From Jaapia argillacea MUCL 33604 (Eukaryota; Basidiomycota; Agaricomycetes; Jaapiales; Jaapiaceae), in contig KL197709.1 of the NCBI GenBank assembly GCA_000697665.1, forward strand, positions 241,074 through 305,073: DNA of 64,000 nucleotides, written 5' to 3'. Position numbers and translations under genes: made by a program. The notes beneath the pieces were generated by a model. The model worked only from the letters and a program-made list of their open reading frames with translations, was not told the DNA's origin and ran no database searches. Below, in pieces: positions 22,895-34,809 of the stretch (within the stretch, counting starts at the first letter, position 1; each line of letters opens with the position of its first letter).

Positions 22895-24055
22895 TTAAAA
22901 CACCACCGCCCAGACGTCGACAGGTTGGTCAGGGACCACACGACTACTCTCATCCCAACATCCTAGTCCACCACTCATTCGACTCACCCAAAGCTCCTTC
23001 TCCCGATCGATCTCGCTATCGAAGTCCCTATCCCATACCTTCGACTGCAGCAAAACACCCTTGCCCTCCGTGTGTCCTTCCAATAACTGCTGTATCCCAT
23101 GCAACTTGTTTAGATAACATCCGTGTGCAAATCCGCAACCGAAGCGCGTGGGGTTTCGCGGGTGAACTAGGAGTCGCTCGAGGTGAATGGGTCGAGGAGA
23201 AGATGATGACGAGGCGAGGTAATCGTCACTGGGCACTCCAAGGATGGATTTGATAAAGCTCGACAAGTCCATTCTTTCCTCCAGGCCGGATAGTCTGAGA
23301 TGAGTTAGAGCCGGGGCGGATTGGATGAGAAGCTGGATGTCAGATTCCGAGCAGTACGGCCCGAGTAGATGAAGGCGACGAAGTGACGGGAATGAGAAAC
23401 TCGTAGTCGTTTCGTGCCAGTCCCCACATATGGTGAGCTCCCTGAGGTTGGGGAGAGGGGGAAGACTAACCATACTGCAGATGATGCATGAGAGTGTCTC
23501 GAGCGAGTCGGGGCCGATGAGCTCGATCACCTCGCCCAAGATCTTGTTGAATTTGGGTGATAAATCGGAAGCTTTGTCAAGCCTTGATTGGAGTTCTTCC
23601 CCTTGTCTTATCCTTGCTGTGATCAAGGTCAGGGCGAACACTGACCTCAACATCATATAAAGCTCACCTAAGTAGGAGGATTCATCAGAGTCAGAGTCAT
23701 CGTTTCTGAATCGGAGTCGACTGCGAATGCGACTCGTCATCGAATGGGCTCCATTTCCCTTTGGTGGACAACCGGATATGAAGAGATGGCGGACGTGTCG
23801 ATTGGACGGAGGGGACTTCTTCAACACAGACGCAAAGCTCTGCAACTGGACAAGTCCTCGGATAGCAACGCACTGGTATCGTGTCGTCTGAGATACATCC
23901 TTGATATATCTCGATACCAAGGAGAGAGACCTCGCTGTGAACCCCCCATCAACACAAGCGAGGGAGAAAATATGCTCCCAGATCTCCCGAGGACAATCTT
24001 CGAGAGCCTGAGGTTGTCTGGTTCGACGCTGTTTCTGGGATCGGAATCTCTTCAT
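22895..24055 (-). CDS. F-box protein, central family member 1
   Basis: First of six related F-box genes around the P450 pair. The whole gene is one open frame (386 residues), but a 51-nt stretch (GTGAGC...CACAG, about 23615-23665) sits where paralogs have an intron. Spliced, it gives 369 residues. The F-box-like start reads CPREIWEHIFSLACVDGG followed by the family signature ARSLSLVSRYIKD and TTRYQCVAIRGL. Leucine-rich parts (LPNLRELTICG, FPSLRRLHLLGP, APALTHLRLSGLE) and a C-terminal signature WVSRMSGGLGCWDE follow. Probable SCF substrate receptor; the substrate is unknown. Confidence 0.8.
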   Translation of the reverse strand: MKRFRSQKQRRTRQPQALEDCPREIWEHIFSLACVDGGFTARSLSLVSRYIKDVSQTTRYQCVAIRGLVQLQSFASVLKKSPPSNRHVRHLFISGCPPKGNGAHSMTSRIRSRLRFRNDDSDSDESSYLGELYMMLRSVFALTLITARIRQGEELQSRLDKASDLSPKFNKILGEVIELIGPDSLETLSCIICSMVSLPPLPNLRELTICGDWHETTTSFSFPSLRRLHLLGPYCSESDIQLLIQSAPALTHLRLSGLEERMDLSSFIKSILGVPSDDYLASSSSSPRPIHLERLLVHPRNPTRFGCGFAHGCYLNKLHGIQQLLEGHTEGKGVLLQSKVWDRDFDSEIDREKELWVSRMSGGLGCWDESSRVVPDQPVDVWAVVF

Positions 24056-24443
24056 GGAGAGAGGTGATTGTCGGAAATGCGATAGATGGCAGGGCTGAAG
24101 AAGACTACTAGGATTTGCAGAGGTCTTTTAAGAGTCAAACATAGGCGGTGCTCGCAACCGGTCACTAGCCTGAGGAGGCTGTGCTCCAAGCTAACGGCAA
24201 CCCAGATTTGATCGTCGAGGCTGTGACGGATTTCGACTCGAACAAGTTGGGTACGGGCAAACTGATGAAGGTATTTCTGTACAACATGTGTAGGAGCAGT
24301 GGAAGAATAAACTTCGCGAAGTCATCCCACTTACATAGTCCACGATGCAAGAAGAGAATCATCTTGATCCTATCTAGTCCAACGTCAACGTGCATTGAAT
24401 AAGAGGTTTCAGTCAAACAATTCCGAGGGCTCGTTCATCCGAA
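24056..24443. other. Intergenic between two F-box genes
   Basis: No gene or RNA recognised. Confidence 0.4.
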
Positions 24444-25610
24444 TCAAAGCAGTCGCCTATTGTCTTCACGAGACATGAGCCAACGAGTATCCCAACATCC
24501 CTCACCCCCGTCCATTCTGTCTCTCCACAGGACCATCTCTTCCGAAACCATCAGATCAATATCCTCATGCCACGCTTGCGTTGGCAGCAAAAGGATATTC
24601 TTGTCCGGATGAATATCGACGAGCATGTGCATCACCCGCACCTTACTCGCGTAATCACCATCCGCTGATCCATAACCATGAAGCGGCCTTCTACATTGAA
24701 TCAAAACTTGTTCGAGTGGAAGCGGTTCGCGAAGAAAAGGATGGGGTGTCCCATCAGGCTCTCCGAGGATGGACTCGACAAGATGCAATATATTCAGCGT
24801 CTTCTCCAGTCCCGACAGCCTGAGATGCGTGAGTAAAGGGGTTCCTCGTAAGAAGGTCAAGATCTCGTGCTGATTGTAGTACGGGCCGACGAGGTGTAGG
24901 CGTCGAAGGGATGGTAGTGAAGCTGGTATAGCCGAATCATCCATCAACCCACAGATAGTCAGTTCCTTAAGGGCAGGAAAAGGTGGAGGACGAAATCGGT
25001 TGCATATAGTGAAGGAAAGTGTCTCGAGGGTGCCGGAGAGTAAGCTCAAGACTCCATATAGAGTCTCATTGAACTTGAATGATGCTTTTTGAGCTTCTTC
25101 TAATCGAAGCCGTATCTCTCCTCCTTGTAACATACGTCGAATTTGTTCCGCATTCTAAAGGAAACAAATGAACAAAATAAGGGGTTATATCTCCAAAAGA
25201 ATACTTACTAAGAGCACCTCGGGCTCATTCCGATGTAGCGGATTCCCCAAACCCGACGTCTTATTTTCATAGCTATTTCTCGAGGCACATGCGGAGACGA
25301 GTAGATGGCGAACATGGCGAAATGCGGGAGACAACCGTCTGAGGATGAGATTCAGGGCTCGGAGCTGAGCAAGCCCTTTGATCGTTACCGATTGGTATCG
25401 AGTCGTGTGTGATGCGTCGCGGATGTATCTCGACACAAGAGAAAGCGACCTGCCGGTCATTCCACCATCAACGCAGGCGAAGCGGAATATTTCTTCGCAA
25501 ATCTCTGGAGGACATCTTTCAAGTGGCGAATGCAAGGGTGTGAAAACCGTGGCCGTAGGTGTTGGTTCTGTGGTTTTCTGTAGCGAACGAGAGTTGGCTC
25601 CATCTATCAT
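24444..25610 (-). CDS. F-box protein, central family member 2
   Basis: Exons 25209-25610 and 24444-25154, about 370 residues; the frame is open to a Met at 25670, which would add 20 residues. F-box region: LERCPPEICEEIFRFACVDGG, then TGRSLSLVSRYIRD and TTRYQSVTIKGL. C-terminal half: FPALKELTICG, LPSLRRLHLVGPYY, TPLLTHLRLSGLE, and the family end WRDRMDGGEGCWD. The intron (GTAAGT...TTTAG) is at the same place as in the other members. It is divergent from the gene at 26037. Confidence 0.82.
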
Positions 25611-26036
25611 GGTAGAGTGCAGTGTGAAGCCGACTTGAGGTGAGATGAACTGGCCTGACTTTTGTATCACTCAAGGCTATGGCTGATTCTGCGGGCACAG
25701 CAATCGGAGCTAGAACTTCTCCTCGTTGCATGCGCCTACCCACTATGCCGAGTCTCCTAGCACACGCATTCTGGAGGGAAAAGACCCGCCGACCGACAGC
25801 ATCCCCATATGATAGCAGGAGGAAAGGAAAGAGGAGGAGGGGGATGGCTTGGAACTGCAGGGAACGGTTATAATGTATGTTTGTAATGTCTACCCGGGCC
25901 ATAGGGCATTGCCCCGAAGGGCGATAAAATGGAATCGAAAAAAACTGCGGGCAAACAAACACGTCTTTGCCGAGACGCGTCAGACCTTTTTGGTTCTCTC
26001 AAGTTTCTGTCTGTTTCTCTCCCATCAGCTTGAAGA
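25611..26036. promoter_or_regulatory. Divergent promoter region
   Basis: Spacer of 426 bp between a minus-strand F-box gene and a plus-strand gene. CT-rich runs (TTCTCTCAAGTTTCTGTC) precede the plus-strand start. No TATA box seen. Confidence 0.4.
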
Positions 26037-27299
26037 ATGTCAAAACGAGGGAGGTCAGACGTCGCTGAAGATCTAGAGGCACCCCTCTCCAAGAAACCAG
26101 CCCCATCCCCATCTCCAACGACAACTCCACCATCGGAATCGTCCCAACCCGACCTCCACGCCCTCCTCGACTTTACCTCCTTGACCACTCATCCCGAAAT
26201 CTCGACGCGTTTTGACCAAATCGCATCGTCGCTTCTCTACGATTACCGTATCTCAATCACGAATGGGGCGACAGTGACAGAGTTCGAGATCCTAGAACTT
26301 GAGTGTTACCTTCATAAGGTTGGGTGTCATGAGGATCCGTTCACGCGTGGAGCAGAGGAGCAGAGAAAGAGTGGCCTATGGTGAGTTGTCACCTACCCAA
26401 GTTGTCCTTTGTACTATTTCTGCCACTCATTCTCCCGGCCTTTCGCCCTGAATCGGCTTTGAACCAGGTATTTCCATCGTGCTCCTCGTCGGTTCCAACC
26501 CTCCACCTCGCAGGTAACTCGAGCACCAACAGCAGCGGGAGGCTACAGAGGTGGAACTCGAAAAGGCCTGGACATAACCTTCGGTAGTCCTCTCCTTCTC
26601 AGCTCACCTTACTTCGCATCCTCCTCGACGACAAAACCACCATCGACTGCGCCACCTTCGACGACGACGCGAGGAGGCGTCCTCTTTCGTACCATCCGCC
26701 GAGTTAAGGATCAGAAATTAATTTCTGGGCCCTCCCTCCTCGTAGACGAAGTCCTCCGTCTCTCCAAAGCAGACTCCATCTCCCAACTGGTGGACACTAT
26801 ATGGGGAGGAAACATTTCCGCCTTCTCCCCACCTTCCTCTTCTCCCTCGTTTATGTCTCTACAGCGAATGTCGGATCCCAAAAAGTCAACACCACCTCCC
26901 CGCATCCACAAATCTCCTAGGATTGGATTGGATTTATCCCATCCTGAAACGACGGCATCCATGACCCATCCTCGCGTCGTCTACGTCACGAAACAATACC
27001 GCTATTTCACGAATCCTCACCTTCTCGTCGCCAATGGCCGCGCCCATACATTTCTGGGTGTATACCTAGAATGCGACAAAAACTCGGAGCTCAGCGATGA
27101 CGAAGCCGCGATGAGCCAGGAGCTTGTAAGATTGACAGGCCTGAAGGGGCCGACAGTTTCGAAATACCTGGACGAGTATAAGGCGGGTTATCGGAGTGAC
27201 AAATTGACGTCCTTCATCGGTGCCAAGGGGAAGGGGGCCTCATCCGCTCCTGCTACGTTGCTGAAGATGATGGGATGTTTGGATAGATTGGCCCATTGA
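26037..27299 (+). CDS. Conserved fungal protein, possibly methylpurine-DNA-glycosylase-like
   Basis: Exons 26037-26380 and 26468-27299, about 391 residues. The first 45 residues are Ser/Pro-rich with a basic MSKRGRSD start. The core contains ISITNGATVTEFEILELECYL, GGYRGGTRKGLDITFG, GGVLFRTIRR and ISGPSLLVDEVL, then RVVYVTKQYRYF and a tail with LTGLKGPTVSKYLDEYK. The order (Tyr- and Gly-rich strand, GVL-R strand, SGPS-L helix) recalls alkyladenine DNA glycosylases, but the resemblance is remote and no catalytic residue is assigned. It is best treated as a conserved protein of unknown function. Confidence 0.7.
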
Positions 27300-27665
27300 T
27301 CACCGAGCCCATCGTCATTTAGACAAGGAACTCACTCCTCCAGCCGCACACATCAATTATCGCAGGTTTTCGGTCATAATTATTAGCTAGTCATGTGGGG
27401 CGTTCAGATTGACGACACAGGCGGAAGCGGATCCAGTAGGCAATGGAATCAAATTATGATGGACCAATATAATTGAGGTTATCATTCGTACCACGGAAAA
27501 GAGCCTGCAAGAAAATCGTGAACAACACGAGACCTGGCCCCTTGCAAGAAGTCCTCGACACGTATTAAAAGTATACTACTCTACGAAAGCGAGAACAGGA
27601 TTAAGGGATATTAAGTTAGTGAAAGATGAGAAATAGGTATCGACAAGTGACGCAAAGTATCATGA
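27300..27665. other. Convergent intergenic gap
   Basis: Spacer between two 3' ends; nothing recognised. Confidence 0.4.
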
Positions 27666-29657
27666 TCAGTGCGCGCGAGGATGGAAAACTAACTGGCAGG
27701 CCATGGCGGCAGGGAATATGACCTATTCGAAAGCTATAGATGAGTGAGATTCAGGTGGGTTGATCATGAAAACCTACGAAGCTGTCCTTGATCTCCATGC
27801 TGCGTTCTGTGGTTTGAGGAGGAGCCGAGACCACAAAATTTCTGGCGACAGCGGCAATGGTGATCTTCAGCATGAGGTGAGCGAGGTTCTGTCCTCCGCA
27901 CACCCGCGAGCCAGTGCCAAATGGCATGAGATGTTGGGCCATCCGCGCATCGTTTCCGTCGAGCCAGCGATCCGGGAGGAAGGTCTCGGGGGATGCAAAG
28001 ACTGCCGCATCTCGATGAAGTGACCAAGCCTGAGTTGCGACAATGGTACCGGGAGGAAGGGCATATCCCATGAGGTCGAAAGCTTCGTCGATGGCTCCTT
28101 TCTTACCAGAAGGGACAACTCGTTCGAGTAAGCTAGGGCCAGCTCCATACAGGCGAAACCCTGACGTTCAAGAGGACGGTCGTTCAGTCCGATATCGGTG
28201 CGTCCATGCAACATCCAAATTTACCTTCTTTGATCAACGCATTAAGGTATGGGAGCCCTTGTAAGACAGATATTTCCGGAATGACGCGTGGATCAGTCAT
28301 CGCCTCGTCAAGTTCGTCTTGGAGTTTCTTGGCGATATCGCGACGTCGGCTGAGTTCCCAGAATATATAAGAAAGGGTTATCGAGGTAGTATCTGAACCA
28401 GCAATCCTGTGATGACGTCAGAGGGCGTCCCCACAAAGATGGAGTAGGGTACTCACAGATGCCCCATGCACTCAGAAATGATGTCCCGCTCTGACATCAA
28501 GTCATTCGAGGGAGCCACCCGGTAGCGCAAAAGACGATGGAGCAAGGGTACTTTATCGGAGTCGTCGACTTTGCCGGACGTAATGTGCGAACTGGTCTCG
28601 AAAACCTTTGCTGTCACAAACTAGAGGCGCGCTGTTTAGTGCGGCAGAGACTGGAGGGGAAGATATAGGTCTCACATCGGCCAAGATCTTGTCCGAGTCG
28701 CATAGTCGTTGAAACTTACGATTCGGAATGCTGCAGACGAGCTTCCAGGCCCAAGTGGGAACCTTGCTTCGCTGGAAGCATGGCTCAGATTGTTAAATTC
28801 CCTAAATAATAATATTCGACATACCAAGATGCCGCGTTTCGGGAAATCATTGATCGCCATGGCAAGAAATCCTTCGCCATCCACGGCCCATCTGGCTAAG
28901 GCACCAGCACCTTGACCGAAGGAGGAGGCACAGACAACATCAACCATCATCTGGCGGAAGAGGGCTAGGCAGTCGACGGATCTGCTTGCAGCGATAACGT
29001 CGAGGGTCTGATGAAGTGTTAGTGACCAATAACGTGAGAAATGATTATTCCCATCACCGTCAAAACTTCAAGGGCAGAATCGTGCATTTCGGGTTGGAAA
29101 AGAGACAGGTTCGCTAGGTTATAGTGGGTGGCGTAGGCTTTCCTTCGGATGGCATGAGGTGCGTGTTCAAGGGTCGTCATGCTACGTAAACAGTCAGTCT
29201 AACCAACGTATACAATGGCAGAGATCAGAACATACGCATGGTCGTTATTGTTCCTGGTCGATCGGTCAGAAGGAAAATAAGACCGGGCCACGGAGAAAGC
29301 TCACGTTAGAAGGCTCTTGTAGTACGAACTCTTGTCAAATTTGTGGACGGTGTAAACACTGCGCATCGTGTTGGTGTCGCGGAATACGACCTTGTTGGGT
29401 CCAACACGGACAACAGGGCCGTATAGTTCGAAGAGTTGATGGATAATCTTGCATTGTTGCAGACGTACGACATGCGTCGTGAGCCAAAAGTCGGAGATAG
29501 CAGCGTACCAAGGTCCAGGGATCGTCGCTAGGTGAGAGATCCAGAGACGGTAGATTACGACGAAAGCAATGTAGGCGACAAGACTGGGGACAGCGATGAG
29601 AAGGAGGTTGCGCGTGTTCGAGAAGAAGATAATGGTATGTTGAAGAGGAGAATGCAT
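27666..29657 (-). CDS. Cytochrome P450, tandem copy 1
   Basis: Heme monooxygenase, probably bound to the ER by its N-terminal hydrophobic segment (LLLIAVPSLVAYIAFVVIY) and PGPW hinge. Nine exons: 29305-29657, 29236-29253 (18 nt), 29058-29181, 28825-29007, 28676-28771, 28457-28620, 28225-28406, 27778-28160, 27666-27722, about 519 residues. P450 landmarks in order: I-helix AGSDTTS, K-helix E-G-F-R, FLPDRW, heme loop FGTGSRVCGG with the ligand Cys. The last exon codes VIFPAAMACQLVFHPRAH and is missed if the last intron is read through. The substrate cannot be inferred. Copy 2 next door has the same structure. Confidence 0.92.
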
Positions 29658-29782
29658 TGAAGTCGCGGTAAAGTGGCAAGATGTCCAAGAAGCAAGAGGT
29701 GGCTCGCTGAAGCAGGAGATGGTGGAGGAAGAGGAGAAAAGGGTGCCCGTTGGAGCGCGTCGAGGGATGCCATCGATGAGGG

Positions 29783-29790
29783 TTTATATA
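29783..29790 (-). promoter_or_regulatory. TATA box of P450 copy 1
   Basis: TATATAAA on the minus strand about 125 bp upstream of the start codon. Confidence 0.5.
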
Positions 29791-31350
29791 TGCTGGTCAT
29801 TTGTGATAAAACGGAGGGTGGAAACCAACATTGTGATCTTCGAAGAGGCCAGGAACATCGATGGCGATGATTGGTCGCAGGATGTAATCACTGCTTCCTC
29901 TCGGTGCTTACTTCGTCTAAACCTGGCAATGGAGTTTCCTCCTTTGATTGAGACGGAAACGTCGCGGACTTGTCGGAACTCGTCCGCGGGAGGAAATTGT
30001 GATGTCCAAATCCCAGGCAGCGGTCGCTTGCGGACCGGGTAGGGTCCAATCAAGCCCTTACCCTCTCCGGCGAATGATGATTAACCATGCCTTGTTATAC
30101 CCCACGAGGGATGAGAACGTCAGAAAAGTCAGCGAGCCTCAATCTATATCTGCAAGATATTTGATTCCTGGGCACCGGGTCCGAGTCAAATAGAGGAGCA
30201 CGTATTCCTGCGGCGAGGAATCTTCAAACCTAGGGAGCAGGATGGTGCATTGGTAATAATCAATGGTGTTCCTTCAGGAAGTCCTACTTCCCTAAGTCGT
30301 TAAGTAGCCGCTAAGATGGCCGATTCCATAGATTCTGGACCAGGACCAGGAACCCACATCTCAGCAAAGCTTCTAGCCATAATCTCTCCTCAGCTGATTT
30401 TCAAGAACAGTTTCAGGGCACAAGAAAGGACACATACCGCAGAGGCAATTCCAATCACGGTTCGTGAGAGCCCCTGCTATAAGTCGAAGCAAGATAAGGG
30501 TGCTGTGGAGGAAGCTGTGGAGTCACTTAGAAGGGGAAAGCACTTGCCTTGGTGGGTCGATGTTCGCAGGCCAATGTCGTGGAGGCTGGCCGGACAATAT
30601 CCTGTGCACAATAAAGCTAACTCTGAGAAACAGGGTAAGCCAAATTAGAGTACCAACATCCTTTCGTGGTCGATGGGGCCACGAGTCCGAGGAGTAAAAC
30701 GCCAGTGCGAAACAGTGGCTCAAATGCGGCCTCGATTTGAAACGATATACCGCAAGGGGATGAACTTGAATACTTGAGGGTATCAATGCAAACGAACGGA
30801 AAAGAAGAATTCCTGTACTTTCTCACTTTCGCGAACTGGTCCTGCCAGAGAACGCTGAAGTTCGAGAGGAGAAGAAGTCGCGATTCCGGTGTCAAAGTAG
30901 CAACCACGTGGTTACTCCGTTTGAATCCTCCGAGCTCCCTCAGAAATCATTGACCGCTTGGCGCTCCTGTTACAGGACTTCATCGATACCAATGATATCT
31001 AAACTGACAGGAGCCGACATGACGGGTGATTCAGACAGCAAAATCGAGACGGGCGACATGCCAGTGACCGGTTATCTTCGAACGTGCTTACCACTCGTGC
31101 TCAGGTCAAAAGGTGTCAAAGTTACTGTACCCCTCGCCCGCCATCTAACGGCTTCAATCCAATTGTAATACAATCGAGTCGTCCGAGCAACACTATCGCC
31201 AGAGATAAACCTGCAGCATTGAAAACAACAATACAAAAGCTGGAGCCGAGCACCTTCTCAACACACACTATCTCAGTAAATGAATGTAATACGGTCCTCA
31301 TAACAGGACGGTACTTCAAAAAGGAACGTCCCCAACCGGAATTTGGGGTT
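29791..31350. other. Intergenic between P450 copies
   Basis: No gene recognised in about 1.5 kb. It holds the upstream region of P450 copy 1, including TCGCGGACTTGTCGGAACT at 29962-29980, which has a near-identical counterpart upstream of copy 2. The open frames seen here are short and have no family features. Confidence 0.45.
29962..29980. promoter_or_regulatory. Upstream motif shared by both P450 genes
   Basis: TCGCGGACTTGTCGGAACT, about 305 bp before copy 1. The copy-2 counterpart at 33586-33604 differs at one base and lies about 230 bp before its start. It is either left over from the duplication or a conserved regulatory site. Confidence 0.45.
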
Positions 31351-33354
31351 TCAAAGTTTGCGAGGATTGAAGACAAGTTCGCACTTCATGCCAGCGGGAA
31401 AAATCACCTTTACGAGGGCAACACATGTCAGTAGAATGGAGGACAGAATACCAAGACCACTTACGAAGGCATCCTTGATCTCCATACTACGTTCTGTCGT
31501 CTCAGCAGGAGCTGATACGTCAAAGTTCCTAGCGACAGCAGCAATCGTAATCTTCAGCATGAATTGAGCGAGATTCTGTCCCCCACAGACCCGCGACCCA
31601 ATCCCGAATGGCATGAGATACTGCGCCATTTGGGTTTCGTTTTCCTCAAGCCAACGTTCTGGAAGGAAGGTATCAGGGGAGCCAAATGCTGTAGTGTCTC
31701 GGTGGAGGGACCAGGCCTGGGCTGCGACGATTGTTCCGGGAGGGAGTGCATATCCCATGAGGTCGAAAGCCTCCTTGGTGCCGTTGTTGTGCGCCGCAGG
31801 TACAACTCGTTCAAGTAAACTGGGAGCGGCTCCGTACATGCGAAGACCTCATATTGGGAAGTTCGTATGAGTTTGTTTGTTCGACGTTGATTCAATGGCT
31901 AGCGCTTACCTTCTTTGATAAAGGCGTTGAGGTACGGGAGCTTGTTTAGAACAGCCATTTCAGGAACCATCTGCGGATCAGACATCGCCTCGTCAAGTTC
32001 GTCTTGTAATTTCTTGGCGATGTCACGACGCCTGCTGAGCTCCCAAAACATATACGAAAGGGTCGTAGCGGTGGTATCTGAACCGGCAATCCTTCAACGT
32101 TGTCAGCGCAGGCCATAACCAAAAATATGGATCAAATGGTCACAGATGAGCCATGCACTCCGAAATGATGTCTTTCTCGGACATCAAATCGTTCGAGGGA
32201 GCCATCCTATAGCATAGAAGGCGAGAGAGCAGAGGCACTTTTTCAGAGTCATCAACTTTGTGGGATGCGATCTGGGAACGAGCTTCGAATACTTTGGCCC
32301 CCACAAACTGGGGGTACATTCAATGTGAGATTACATCGATACAAGTAAAGAGAAGAATCTTACATCAGCCATAATACTATCCGAGTCACAAAGCTGGCGA
32401 AAGCGACGATTCGGTATCTTGCATACCAACTTCCAAGCCCAAGCAGGAACTACGCTCCGCTGGTGAAAATAATCAGGTCATCCCGTTCAGTAAGCGGGTT
32501 GGAATACTCGGCGTACCAATACGCCGCGTGCGGGGAAGTCGTTGATCGCAGTAGCGAGGACACACTCGCCGTCCATTGCCCATCTGGCTAAAGCACCAGC
32601 TTCTTCGCCGAAGGAAGAGGCGCAGACAACATCGACCATCATCTGGCGGAAGAGAGCAAGACATTCGATGGGATTTCTTCCTGAGATGGCTCCAAGTGTC
32701 TGATGAGTGGTGAGCAATAAGCCGGACGGAAAAATAATTTATTTACCTCGACAACTTCAAGGGCAGAACGATGCATTTCGGGTTGAAACAATGAGAGGTT
32801 GGCTGGACTATAGTGCGTGGCAAAGGCTTTCCTTCGGATGGCGTGTGGCGCGTGCGGAAGGGTCGTCATGCTAGTTAAAGACTCGGGCTTAGAATCCGCA
32901 CACAAGAATAACCATTATCACCTACGCATGGTCATTATCGTTTCTGGTGGATACGTCAGAAGATAAACAAGACAAGGCAAAGGAGAAAAGCTCACGTGAG
33001 GAGGCTTTTATACCACGAACTCTTGTCAAATTTGTGTAATGCATATACGCTGCGTATCGCGGTGACGTCCCGGAAGACCACTTTAGTGGGTCCAACGCGA
33101 ACGACAGAACCGTACTCTTCGAAGAGGTTATGGATAGCCTTGCATTGTTGCAGGCGTATGACGTGAGTGACGAGCCAGAAGTCTGAGATGGCCGTGTACC
33201 AAGGACCAGGGATCACCGCGAGCGGAGATAGATAGAGGCGGTAGATTGCGACGAGAGCGAGGAAGACGATGAGAAAGGGAAGAGCGAAGAGACTGAGGTA
33301 GTGCGTGCTCGAGAGCAAGCCAACAAAATGCTGAAGAAAAGGAAGCATTGCCAT
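31351..33354 (-). CDS. Cytochrome P450, tandem copy 2
   Basis: Paralog of copy 1, same strand. Exons: 32996-33354, 32926-32943 (18 nt), 32747-32870, 32517-32699, 32364-32459, 32144-32307, 31910-32091, 31465-31847, 31351-31407, about 521 residues. Eight of nine exons have exactly the length of their partner in copy 1; only the first differs, by 6 nt. N-terminal anchor LFALPFLIVFLALVAIY then IPGPWY; I-helix AGSDTT; FLPERW; heme loop FGIGSRVCGG; end VIFPAGMKCELVFNPRKL. Both genes look intact, so recent divergence in substrate or expression is possible. No biosynthetic core enzyme is adjacent. Confidence 0.92.
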
Positions 33355-34765
33355 AGGCGAAAAAGGATGTACAAGCCGTTACAAGAGATGCTGGTGGTGA
33401 TAAAAAGGGGGCCCAGGGGACGAACTGAGAGCTGGGGATTTGTACATTTTGATACGAGGAAAAGGCTGTCGACGCAAAGTTTCGATCTTTGGAAGTGGCC
33501 GCGAACCACATGATAATGATCGCCGCCTCCACCGCGTACCTCGCTCGTGCAAAACCATTGCTTCCTTCGACGGAGATAGCAAGGATCGCAGACTTGTCGG
33601 AACTTGGTGTATCGAATGAAGTGAGATATCCAATTTCTCGGGATCATCAATAGCACATGGACCGGGTTCGGCGTGTGCAAGTCAGGGAAGCCCAGGAAGG
33701 TGCCTGTGGGCTTCATGGCACTGAAGAGATAAGCCTGTACGGCCTCCGCCAAAACACCCTAGAAAAGTGAGCAAGGACCCGGAGTATAATCAAGGATCGA
33801 ACCGAGGATCGAAAAGGATTCCTTCAAGAGTTGTCACCCCGAGTTCTCGTGATGGCGACTGAGGCGGCCTCGATGGCATAAGTTTAGGCATAAGTTTAGG
33901 ACAACATAGGACCAGGTACCAACAACACCCCACAGCTTCCGCTGTAACTTCTTCTATCAGCTGGTTTCGAGAATAGTTTCGTCCCTAGCATATGTAGGAG
34001 GTTTAGAGCAGGAGCACCCCAAGTGTCACCGGCCAAGTTCCTAACAGTGGAGCTCGGCCATGTAGATAGGAGAGGATGACGGCTTTATCCCGCAGATGAT
34101 GTAGGTGAGACTGAGTAGACCCAATCTAGAAAGACAGGAATAAGGAATCATCGCCTTCGGTGCTGCCAGGTGCCCTGACAGAACTGTAACAAGTCAAACC
34201 AGAGCGATACGCCCAAGATACACCCTCAATCTGACGAGAAACATGAAGCCACGGAGCACGCCTCGGACATGGACGTGAGCCGAGATTGATGGGACGGTGT
34301 ATCAGCGGCGATGAAGAGAACTGTGAAGAGATGGTGAAGGTGTGGGGCGAAAGGGCCATAAGTAGACCAGTGCCATGCAAATCGAGAACAATGACCGATT
34401 TGGAAATGCGTTCACATCCACCGACGACTCTGGCTTCACTCTCTGAGTTCCTGATCTCCAGCTTGTCTCCAGCCTACAAAAATGCTGTACATCCACAACT
34501 TGTCCACGACGCATCACGAACAAGTCGATACCATCGCGCATGCTTGTCTTGAAAAGTCCGCGCGTGCCTGGACCTGCAGCTGGCTGCCGGTGACGTCAAT
34601 TCTGGGACTTCAAGTTTGCCCGCAGCGTATGCAGACCTCCGACGGGCATTCGACATGCTCCGTGGCAACAATGTGCAAAGTTTCTAAAGCTCTAGACTCG
34701 TTGTGACGCAATGCTGAGCGCCTACTTATCGCCTCGGCGTCTCCAGCAGCAGCAGTTTAGCTCCC
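33355..34765. other. Intergenic, P450 copy 2 to F-box cluster
   Basis: No gene recognised. The first 300 bp is the upstream region of P450 copy 2. A short stretch near 34495-34545 vaguely recalls the F-box family words DASRTTRY but is too short to call. Confidence 0.4.
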
Positions 34766-34771
34766 TATAAA
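34766..34771 (+). promoter_or_regulatory. TATA box upstream of F-box pseudogene
   Basis: TATAAA 44 bp before the start codon at 34810. Confidence 0.45.
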
Positions 34772-34809
34772 TCCGACCTCATTGCCGGACTCTACAGCTC
34801 GCCGCACCG

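Noticed and set aside
27666-33354. Secondary-metabolite gene cluster
   Set aside because: Two P450 genes are present, but no polyketide, peptide or terpene synthase, transporter or cluster regulator is nearby.
34495-34545. F-box gene relic resembling DASRTTRY
   Set aside because: About 15 residues of weak similarity with no flanking support.
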